From NCBI GenBank assembly GCA_900708905.1, contig CAADRB010000035.1, positions 629,276 through 693,275 on the forward strand: 64,000 nt of DNA, given 5' to 3'. Below, one piece after another: positions 36,301 through 48,300 of the stretch (its first letter is position 1; the number at the start of each line of letters is the position of its first letter). Under the pieces are notes generated by a model. That model was not told the DNA's origin. It worked only from the letters and a program-made list of their open reading frames with translations, and made no database searches. The translations under genes and the position numbers were made by a program. The stretch is from Hymenolepis diminuta. Taxonomy: Eukaryota; Platyhelminthes; Cestoda; Cyclophyllidea; Hymenolepididae.

Positions 36301-39300
36301 ATTGGACAGAATCGTAATTAGAGAAGGCCACTTTACGAAGCCAAAAGAAGTAAAATTTCCTGATCGTAAATCGTTCCACTTTGGCAGTACTTTTTCCTGA
36401 AATTCAATGTTTCATTAGACCAAAAAATAAACCACGATAATTTTAGAAACTTAGAAACTTATTTAATCAAATAATCAAGAATGATAAAATTAATTTTCCC
36501 AAACAAGATATCATGTAAAATAGCCTTATTTGATATAGCCATCAACCAATTGGTTGATCGGGTTAAAGAGAGGCCTGTCAGATTCATAAATTTAGCAATT
36601 TTTCATGCGACATCAAGTTATTTTTAAAGTGAGTTAGAGGTAAATAGTTATTAAATATGCTTATAAAGTAACTTCTTTGACATGATAGAAAAATAAATCA
36701 TACTTACTAGGCTGACTGAACACGAATTAGCAGCATTATCAGAGTTCATTATTTTTGATAAAGTTGTCAAGAGTGAGTCATAGAGTGATGTGAGACCGGC
36801 CTATGTCCACGAATGTGAACGAGAGGGAGTAGAATCAACCTCGTGTTGAAATACCAAACTAGCAGTGACTATCAGAGCCATCAACTGTGTGGTACCACTT
36901 ACTACATGTAGATGGTTGCACTACGCACCACTAAAGCAGATACGTGGGGACACGCACAACCACTCCGCACCACACGCAGTGGGTAGGGGAGGCGCCAAAC
37001 AACCAATCACTGGTCCCTCTCGCCTGTGTGGTTATCGTAAAATCGATGCCCCTAACAGCCAAATTTACGTGCGTGTGTGTGAATGGATTTGGCAATGACC
37101 GCTACTCCCATTCCTATTACCTAACGCACATGTATACTATTCATACTTCCGTTAGTAGTATACACTCACCTGTTTTGCCGGCTAGGCCTGCCAAACCCAT
37201 TTCACCTGGCTCTCCTGGGGATCCCAAACCGGGTTCACCTTGTTTCCCCTTCGGACCGGGACTGCCATCCATACCTAGAACAGAACAATAAAATATTAAT
37301 AAACAACCTTTTTTATTCAAGTTAAATAACATTAGTTTCAAACTCACCAGGTTCACCAGGAGGTCCATCAGGTCCGCGTGGACCAGAGGGACCAGTGAGA
37401 CCTTTTTCACCATCAAGTGCTGCAGGACATGTGCTTACTGATCGACCTTTGGGTCCTTGAGGACCGGGAGGGCCTCTGAGTCCACTGATGCCCACGTCTC
37501 CACGTTCTCCTGCATCACCCTCTGGGCCCAGCATGCCATGCTCACCTGAAAAACAACCATTTAATCAGCAACAAATTTGGTTCTGCACCACTCTTTCTTT
37601 TGTAGCTAGGTACGCGTCGTTAACCTTGTTACCAATTTCTCGTTGGCAGGAAAGGTCGGATAAGTCTTCTTTTAAGCCCGTCAGGATTAATCTCTTCCCT
37701 CTTTCAAACTGAAAATGTCATGCGTTGTTTTTACTAAGCAACACAAATATAATTGACATTAAGCTTCAGCATTCGGCAAGACAGGTGCCAGCAATTTTCT
37801 AACAAATTTCTATTCATTTCTGTGAACTCGACTGGTTAACAGCAAATCTGAATGACTCTTACAAGGTAGTCGGTTTAATCTCTCACCGAGGGTTGTTGTC
37901 TTTGCTCGTTCAAAGTAGAGATTTGATAAAGACTAGTTTTGAACAGGTGGGTTAAATGCGATGGCCAAAAAATTATAGATTATATTCAACTTAGAGGCAT
38001 TAAAAAATGAAGGAAAAGGAATTATACTGCACCTCTTGGCATGACACGGATATTCCTGATAATGGCTGAAAGGAAATTTCAAGGTCATTATCATAATCGA
38101 TCTGTAGAACAAATATTATTTTTAATTATCGATCGAGTTAAGATGGGCTTAAATTTAATACGTGTACTGATAAAAAGCCTTTCTGAATGGACTTAGAAAG
38201 TAATGCGATAGTTATAGTTTTTTGGGATGGCATAACCAAACATTCAACCCAATTTAGTAATCAATAAACCCAGAACATAAAGGATTTGAAATCCCTCAGG
38301 AACCTTGGTGATCAACTTCTACTTTGAAATGTTAGTGAATTGTGCCCATTAATTGAAATGTGAAAAGCCCGATGAACCCAGACTTTGCATAAAGGCTGAC
38401 ACTTTTGATGACCTGAATTTACTCTCTACTCCTCACCCTTCACTATACCTCGTGTTTAGAAACTTTCTCATAAGTAAAAAATGTATCGTTTGTCATAGAT
38501 AAAAATAATGGTTCAGTACTAATCAGCGTTATTAGGATCCGAGTCAGATATTTTCGGTGTACTTGAGAGAAACTCTCAAACTTCATCTCTCTTGCACAGG
38601 ATCATCAATTATTAGATTTCCACACTCGTAGTGTTACGATTATTGGTTAACCGGGTAGCCTATCATTGATCGCTTATCCAATCATACATAGGTAAATACA
38701 TTTTCCTTATAAAAAACCGGCGTTTGAGTAGTGTGGTGACTTATAAGAAGCGACTGAATCAAATATAGTTCGTGTGCCAAAATTATATCGAATCTTTTAT
38801 TGATCTTGAACTTCAAAATCACTTATAGCTCAGCATAAGAGCAGCAAAGAAACGATTTAAATGGTATATTTGGAGATCTTGAATCGCTACTTTCTCTCAG
38901 ATTAGCTGTAATTCTGTAGGGCTTCTAGCTATATTTTCTCTGTAACGCAAAAACGTGATTATAACATCCTGAGTGACCTGGAAAAACCCTTTCGAGCCCC
39001 CTCCCCTCCCCTCCCCACCACCCCACCTCTTCCCCAATTTTCTGGTGACCCCACGCAACAAGACCTAATCAGCACCTGTCGACTAATGCGGCATTTCTGT
39101 TTAACCCCATCAGACCATCGTGATAAAAATCTTTACCCCTCGGGAAAGAAGATTCTCTCTCTTGGGCCAGTTTCTCCCACAAAAGAAGTAGAAATCCACA
39201 TTTTCCGGTGTGCATCACGTATATTGTGGTATCTCATCTAATTTCTATCCCTTTTCTAATCCAATAAGTGAAGCTTCGATCACTAAAAGATTTTTAAGTC

Positions 39301-42300
39301 CACCTCTTTGAATAAAAAATCCTAGTTTTAAGAAACCTAATGGGTTTAGAGTCACTAATTAACTACAAGCACGAAATACAAGAGGCGTTTTTTTTTAATA
39401 TTCAAAAATCCATTTATCGATTAAGGCAAACAATAATCGAAATGAGCCATTTAACTCAGACGTCTAACTACGTTTACTGCAATATTTACCTTTATACTAA
39501 ATACCACGAAAATAGTAACACCGGTAAGAGCTAATGAAGGACGAAGTAATTAGACATTATCATTAATTAAGGGATACAAGATCTTTCTATCAAACCATAG
39601 CATCAGAGGAACACGAAGTTCTAATAGAAAGCCCAAAATGCTCAGGAGCGTCACCAACGTAATTTAAAACGATTAGAAACATTTCCTTCCCCACTTACCA
39701 CCACATTACTCTGCTATGTCTGGGTACTTAAGTATGAATAGGTCTTCATTTTGGTAACAACATTGCCTTATCAAAAATACTAAAGAAACTGAGCTCACCT
39801 TGAGTGCCAGGCTCTCCTTGTTCACCTTCATCTCCATCTTCTCCAGGTTCCCCGTCTTCTCCTTGTATTCCAGGTAATCCTGGAATTCCTATTTGGCCCT
39901 GGCGACCTAAAATTATCGACAATGATATATTAGAATGACTTTCAATTTAACTTCTACATATTAATTGAATAATGGGAATCTTGCCTTGTTCGCCTTGATC
40001 ACCAACTTCACCTTCTGGGCCGGTTTCTCCAGGTTGACCTTGAGGCCCAATTTCACCGGGTTCGCCTTGTTGGAGAACTATTTCTCCACCGGGTTCGCCT
40101 TCATCTCCCTCATCTCCCTGCTCTCCCATTGGTCCATCTTCACCTTCCTCTCCTACAGGACCCTTCTGGCCTTGTTCTCCTTCGGGCCCATCTTCACCCA
40201 TCTCTCCAACAGCACCTGGATCACCCTAAATTCAACATGAATTGAGTCAGGCACTCATTAGGAGACATGGAAACAAATTACATTTCAATATTTTTTGCTT
40301 ATGTTGTTTAGCAGTCAAATAACCATGAGACTTTTCAGCTAATATGGCGAATAAAATAATCCTGACCTCTTTGTTTAACATTTTCTTACCCGCACATTCG
40401 TAATTTTTCGAAAGGCGTATCAATAAATTGTTTAGTTCGTCAATCATTCTCCCATTTGTATGTACAAGTTAGTTGCCCGACAAACTAATATCCTCCTTTC
40501 TAAATTAAATGGTACACTCGAGCGCCATTCTGCAATTTTATTATTCATGTTTTGAAGTCATTATTTTTCACCAACTCTTCAAGTATCCTATCCGTTGTTA
40601 ACGTTCAACTCATAGTATGTTTCGGATCTCTTCCTTATCTTCTGATTATCAAAGTATGCTCTCTATTAAAACGTAGACACCCCATTCTACGTTTCTAAGG
40701 GAGATCGCATTCAACATCCCTTAATTAAACGGCTATAAGGGTGATTTTTGGCCATTCCATACAGGAAGCGCTTATTGAATGCCGTTGCAGGTTTTTATAA
40801 AGAGATGATAAAATCACACCTTTTACCCTTTAATAAGCATTTCAAAATGGATTTTCGAACCTCTCATTGAGTAGTTGTCTTAGAGACATGCAGTAAGGAT
40901 ATCAATGCCTTTGCTGCCTTGCTAAGTGTATTCGACGACAAACTTTAAAATTCTTCCATCACAAACTGAAGAAAAATTGATTTAATTAGATGGAAAGGTC
41001 AATGCAACATTCTACAGTTTCACTTTTATGCCCATTATGGAACGTGTTTTTCAATGTTCGTCCTGGGCGGAGGAGTAAAGCCATGGAGTCTACCGGGTGA
41101 GAAACTCGAGTTCTGTCAATTCCACTATTTGTTAAAACAACCAGTGCGATACGCCATTCTGTTCACTAGGTGTGTATCTATGGATAATGAGCGCGTGAGC
41201 TCTAGCTTTGCAGAGGAGAACGCTAACCGCTGTGCCACTGGCATACTGGGCAGAATATTAACTAGTCACTTATAGTAGTAATAATACACAGAATCAGCGG
41301 ATATACTTATAAATTGTAGATAATCACACACATACCCGTTCACCAGCTGGACCTTCTTCCCCCTCATCACCAATTTCACCGTCAACGGGATCGTCACCAT
41401 CAGGACCAGGATCACCTGGTTCACCGGGTTCTCCCTGTTCACCAGGGATTCCTTCTGGGCCAATAACATCTTTTCCAGGCTCACCATCCCTTCCAGGTTC
41501 ACCTTCAGGTCCTTGATCTCCCACTTCTCCCTTTGGTCCTTCCTCGCCGTCCACACCTGGGGCACCTTTAGGACATTCTGCAGCCTTTCCGGGAGGTCCT
41601 CGAGGTCCTTTTGGACCATAGGGTCCAGGCTCTCCAGGATCACCTTTCTCCGTTCCTGGCTCTCCTTCCTCTCCTGGGTCTCCCTCAGGACCCTGAGGTC
41701 CTTGCGGACCTTGTGGTCCCTGCTCACCTTGTGGACCTTGTAGACCTTTATCTCCGATCTTGCCAACAATTCCAGGATCACCTTTTTCACCAGGAGGTCC
41801 CTGAGGTCCTTGTTCACCCTCTTCAGTACTATCAGGTCCAGGTTCACCCTCAGGTCCCCGTTCCCCTTGAGGTCCAATATCACCTTCCTCCCCTTCATTA
41901 CCAGTCTCTGGTATCGGACCTTCATAAGCAACCATGCCGACAATGTCGCAACGACCTCGGTCACCAGTGGGACCCTTGTAGCCTTGTGGTCCCTGCTCTC
42001 CTTGTGGACCAGGTTCCCCAGGCTCTCCGGGCTCACCAGGAGTGCTAGTTTCACCAGGAAATCCCTTATCACCTGGCGGTCCCTGTGGTCCGACCTCACC
42101 GTCAGCTCCAGCGGGTCCAGGGTCACCTTGAGGACCATCTAGACCCTGTTCACCTGTTGCTCCATCTGGACCAGGGTCACCTGGTGGTCCGGGCTTTCCC
42201 TTCTCTCCTGGACCGCCGCGGGATCCAACGTCACCCCGTTCACCAGCCTCACCTAAAATTATTTATAAACATTTATTGATTTTATTTAACTAAACCTGAC

Positions 42301-45300
42301 TGATGAGCAAATGGAATTTGGGAACACTGCCTCTAAACCTTTCTTATCATTTCCACAAGTCCTCCATTACCGTAATATAGGTTTGTTTTAACCAGCCAAC
42401 CACTTTGGACAAATGTTTTTTAATTTAAATCACTTTGATGGATAGAGAGAACATATTTGGCTTACGACAATGCTACATTTCTCCAGCTTTCAAAATACTT
42501 TCACAAGTGATTAAAGTCTCCACAATTCAGTCTCGAAGCTTCTAACTAGGATCGACTTGCTGCTAGAAAAAATCGCTTCCAACCTTTCTTAATTTATCTT
42601 AGCCATGAACTTTTAGCGACTTAATTTTTTGTATACGCAATCAGCTATCGCGATCTGGTTATCGATATTTTGCCAGTTTCCTACCACTCGCGTTTGACTT
42701 TTCTTTGGCTCAAGCGGTTGATCACTTTTCCACCATTATCTAATTCCTCGTACTTTATATTCGGCTTACCGGTTACAAGACTACCAACTTCTTTCCCTTT
42801 TCTCTCAATTATATATTCTTCCACCGACAGTATCTCCTTCCTTTTATGTGGTAATGAAATTCGTAAAGCCTAGAATTCCACTAGCTTAATTAGTCTTCCT
42901 TAACTTGCACTGGCCAATTTCTAATTCACTACCTCCTCTACATCATCTTCCTAATTTCCTTTAGTTTCCAATTTTTCATTTTGCAAGTCATTTGTATTGT
43001 TGCTTGATCACAGAGTTCAGCAGGCTGATAGCACTTCATGGCTCTCAGGTGAGTTTTATTTAGTTTTTAGGAGAAAGAGAACTCACCCTTGGGGCCTTGA
43101 GAACCAGTTTCACCAGGATCTCCCATTGGACCTTCAGGTTCTTCACCGCGTTCTCCTTCTTGCCCTGTGGGACCAGGAGAACCTTGTTCACCTCTCGGGC
43201 CTCGATCACCTGGTGGTCCCATGGGACCCAGGGGGCCCTTATCACCCCGATCTCCTGACTTTCCGTTTCGACCGAAACCTCCCTTCTCACCAGGTGGCCC
43301 ACGTGGACCCTCCGGTCCAGCTTCACCTTGGTCACCCTTCTCTCCTTTTGGACCCAACAAATCTAATAAACAAGAATTTTTATGTTTAAAGGGGGCATAC
43401 CTACTTACAATGCAAATATACAGTGCACTCTTACCAAGGGCATTTTGAGCAAGTTTCCTATCAAAGACTTGAACGCAAGTGCCTAGAGTGCCGTTGGCAC
43501 CTTTGACGCCAGGTGGTCCGTCAGGACCATCTTCACCAGGATCTCCAGGTTCTCCAAAACCGAATTGGACGTCTTCTCCAGGGTCACCTCTTTCACCTTT
43601 ATCACCAGGAGGCCCAATGTCACCCATAGGACCGCGCAGTCCCGCTTCTCCAGGGGGACCATCTAACCCTGGTAGCCCGTCTTCTCCCTCCTCGCCCTGA
43701 GATCCTCGATCTCCAACTGGGCCAGGACGACCCTCTGGTCCTTCTTCTCCAGGATCACCTTGTTCGACCTTCTCTGGAGCTCTGTCAACGAAAAATGGTT
43801 CGCCGGGTTCGCCAACTTCTCCTGGGTAACCTTTCTCCCCTCTGGGTCCCTTAAAAATTGCATTTCGAATGCCAGTTTAGAATAGCCGGAATCTTATATC
43901 TAAACCATGGTATTATTGTAACTCATGGCGGGGCAAAAATGATATGCAGCGTTTCAGAGTGGGACGGCAACTAAAATTAGCTCCTTGTAAATTCAGTAAA
44001 TGATACAGGAGAGAGAGAGCAAAGCCAAGATATCAAAGCGTCTCACTTCATCTAATTTTTGGAATTTGGATTGTACAATATTTTCTTAAGGAATAGTTTA
44101 TGTTTCAAAATCCTAATATCACGCTTTGTCACAAAGATTGCTTAACATATTTTTGTCCTTAATATCCACTGCTTATTGGCCGTTGTTTAGCCATGTCACT
44201 AGATCTTGTTACACTAATTCACATTTTTCCTTTCAAGGATTACGGAAGACTCACGTGGCATTAAACGGTTTACATGACCTTAACTAAGCAGAGCTGAGAT
44301 ATTTTGAAAGTATATCAATCTAAATTGGTGGTTTGTGGGTTCTGACTTGCAGTTTGCAAAAATAAGGTCCATTCAACCAATAATTAGGAGATCACCGATA
44401 TTTTACTGAGCGCAAATAGATTCACTATTTTGTAGCTACTTACTTCCAAATTTATCAAAAGGGAAGAAGAATATCCTGAAACGATAAAGGTATCTGTTAA
44501 CCCGTTTCCAATCACTTCTTACAATTTTCTATGCCTCCTAAACCAGGCTCACCTTTTCACCATCTTCGCCTTGGAGACCGGCAGGGCCAGCTGGACCCAC
44601 TGGGCCTCTGGGACCTTCTGGACCCCGTCTTCCATCTTCTCCTGGAAGGCCATCTTCGCCAGGTTCACCCATCTCTCCCTCTGGACCGGGTTGACCATCG
44701 GAACAGTAAGGACAATTGGCCTTGTCAAAAGGTTCCCCTAAAATAAGGAGAATACAATAAATATAGGCAAATTAATTTCTACTTTTGTTGATTGACAAAA
44801 AAGCTTTCCAAGCTATAGCACTTGACCCAGGTTGAGAAAAGGTATCCTGGAGCTGCTCTTACAAAAAAACCAACATTCTACCTCCTCTCTTGTTGATCCG
44901 CATTAACAAGGATGGTTGGTCATCCCCATCACTGGATGGTAGGCGTTATTCTCATGATTGATAACTTGAATACTGCACCACCGACGCAAGGTGGCCGATA
45001 ATATAATTTCCAAAACTTTTTGATTACCTCTAACATGACATGCGTGGTCCCTGATGATTAGCCAGGACACAGATTAATAATGACAACTAACTTGATCGAA
45101 ATGCAAGATTAAAGGTAAAAAGCAGATCAGAAAACATTTCTTTTAAATGAGAATCTGGAGAAAATAGTTGATATCGAAGATGAAATTTAATAGTTTGATT
45201 TATACAATGAGTGTTGTACTCCAAGCCTATCGATTATTATTTTTTATCGATTGACGTGCCTTTCTCGCCGGCCTCGCCTTCTGCACCATCTTGTCCAGGT

Positions 45301-48300
45301 TTTCCAGGGTCACCAGGTTCTCCAGGTTCACCACGAGGACCATCTGGACCAATATTTCCAGGAGGTCCCTTATCACCCACATCTCCGATTTCACCTTCAT
45401 CTCCCTTTGGACCCTGCGGTCCTTGAAGGCCGATTTCACCCTGGAAACCCTTTTCACCCTCCACGTCAATTCCTGGAATTCCTGGAAGTCCGGGGACTCC
45501 TGGCTCGCCTTGAATACCTGGCTCTCCCTCTTTTCCGTCGCGACCTAAAATAGCAAATGAAATTTAATTTAGCGTTAGTTAGTTCTAATGGTGATCTAGT
45601 GAATTCATTATCTGAGCGAAACAAAAAGTAAATATAGCTGAAATTTGGAGCATTTTAACTGATATTAGGTTTAAAATTCGCGGAATCTTCGTACCAATTT
45701 GGATGAAGTATGAACGTAGAAGGTATTGGAAATATTAATAAAGAATAAGAAGACTTACCAGGTTCACCTTGTTCACCTTGAGGACCTTGTGGACCTGGAA
45801 CACATGGTTCACCAGGTTCTCCAATCGGACCCTTTTCTCCTTGATCACCCTTCCAACCTTTGGGACCTTGAGGACCACGGTTACCAGTCAATCCACGAAG
45901 ACCCTTTTGACCTTCGAAACCGGGTTCACCTTTCTCTCCCCTCGGGGTGGAGGTGATTTGACAATCCCAGATCTAAAACAGGCAATGACACGAATCCATT
46001 ATTATTATAGCGGAGCGAAAAGAGGGCAAGTGAGTCTTTCCGATTAATTGTACGTACAACTGATGGACCAGGAGGTCCTCTATCACCGCGGCCACCGTCC
46101 CTACCAGGTATACCGCGTTCACCGGGGGCGCCTTGAGGTCCAGGAATACCTTGTGGACCATCCAATCCTGCTTTACCCTAAAATTTTCAAATTTGTTCAA
46201 TGGTTTTCACTAGGGGAATGAATAATTAAGAAAAGGAGTAGAAATGACTTGCCATTTCTCCCTGTGGTCCAATGTCACCATACTCACCCATTTCACCCTA
46301 CAAATAGAAAATAGTGGGGTGATGTCTAATTGAAGAAATAAAAAACAAATGGTAACGGCACTTACCTCAACACCTTCGTCTCCGCGGTCACCTTGCTCAC
46401 CAGCAGGTCCTTCATCGCCAGGGAAACCTGTAGGGCCGGTTTCTCCAGGGGCACCAGAGTCACCGGGCTGGCCCGGTTCGCCCTAAAAATAGGTAGCATT
46501 GATTTTCACATCCCTCTTAAAGGCTGGTCGACAAATGCAGTTATGTCAATCTTCTTTTTGTAAGTAAAATGCATATAGTCAATGTTTGAACTAACGTGAC
46601 TTTTCCTAAGTTCTAGTTATAGCCGTGTTTTATGCCGCCAAAGTCAATTTTCCAAATTGAATGACAAGAATAACGGTTGCCAATAGTTTATTGTCTAATG
46701 GTGCATATTTCTTTGCCTAGTAAATACTATCATTTGAGGTTAATCTGATCGAAATGATTAAATTTGAATATGAAAGAGGGCTAAATAGCATGCTTGGTAT
46801 TGGTTTAGAACTAGATTGAAAATGCTTAATTTGATTTACCTGTTCTCCAGTGGGTCCACGGGCTCCAATACCAATGATGTCGACGAATTTCACGTCTGGG
46901 CCACAGGGGGTACCATCTTTACCTGTCGGACCTCTTTCTCCCTTATCGCCCTTGATCAAAAAGGGAATGTAAATACCCTCAGGACCAGCAGGTCCTTGAT
47001 CTCCTGGCTGACCCATCCTACCCTGAAAATTAAAATGAAATTAAAAAAGTAAGGTCTTTTTTAACGTGCTGCATATTGCTATGATCCTTTTATTTACAAT
47101 TGAATCTAGGCTTATCTCTGTCAAAAATAGGCGAAATTTGGATGAACTGGCTCAGAAATGTTGAGGGTTTTGTTAATTGTTGCACCATGTGACAAACTAA
47201 TGCCCCGATATGTTAAAAACAGCTCTAATGATACGAATTTTCTGCTCCTAAGTTGTCATTATATTTTGTTGAGATGACGCCTTAATCAAATGGTTATTAA
47301 GTTCTGAAAATGACAGACAAGAAATCTCTAAGGAAAGTTAGGAAAAAATCTTGAAATTCTAAAACTTTAAACATGGCGCTCACGAGCTAAAATATTGTTT
47401 TTATTTATTCATTATTAATTATTTTACCCCTTTCACTCCTTATTAGGATTATTCGTGGCTTTCGCAATTAGGGTGCTATCAATAATAGAAAAATACATCT
47501 TTGGCTTTGCCCTGTCAAACCCAAACCAAATCTTCTGATTAAATGACCTTCATTTGATATAAAAAGATCCGAATTTCACTATTTAGATTAATGGAAAATG
47601 TTAAGCTATGTAAGATAATTTCATAACGATACCTCATTATCGAGGCGCAAAACTGCTTTTAGACAATTGGTTAAATATAATAGCCGAAATTACGCACCTA
47701 AAATCAACAACCAATCAGCTTAGTTACATGACGTAAAGACATGCGAGTACATTTTTGTCAAGTAGCCAATAATCACTTACAGCCTAAATGAGACGTTGTT
47801 CTAATGCATTTACCATTGATCAAATTACATAGAGATATACCTTTTCACCTTCTGGACCACGAGGACCAACTGGCCCTTCCTCGCCTTCGTCACCTTTTTC
47901 ACCCTGAACATAAATGAAGAGGTTTTATATTTTTCCAAGATCAATTCCTGCATATGTAATACTTTTAACGAAAAACTTACAGCTTCACCTTGTTCTCCAG
48001 TATCTCCAGTCTCACCCTAGAGAAAGAGATAGTAAGACTTATAAAAATTTCAATCCACTGTGCAACAGAAGTTCGTCCCTTGATTCTTCTTAATTTTATG
48101 AAAACATGCAAAAATCACTAGAGAATAGGTTTGCAGTGCACTTAGTCAGTAAATCGATATCGATTGGCTGTTAGCATTTTGGGTGAATCATGCAAAATGG
48201 CATGTGCCGGAAGGATGACTCATTGCCAGGCATTTGGGTAAGTGGAAACATAAAACATCAGGCATATTTTGACCTACAGCTTCTCCAGGTGGGCCGCTAT

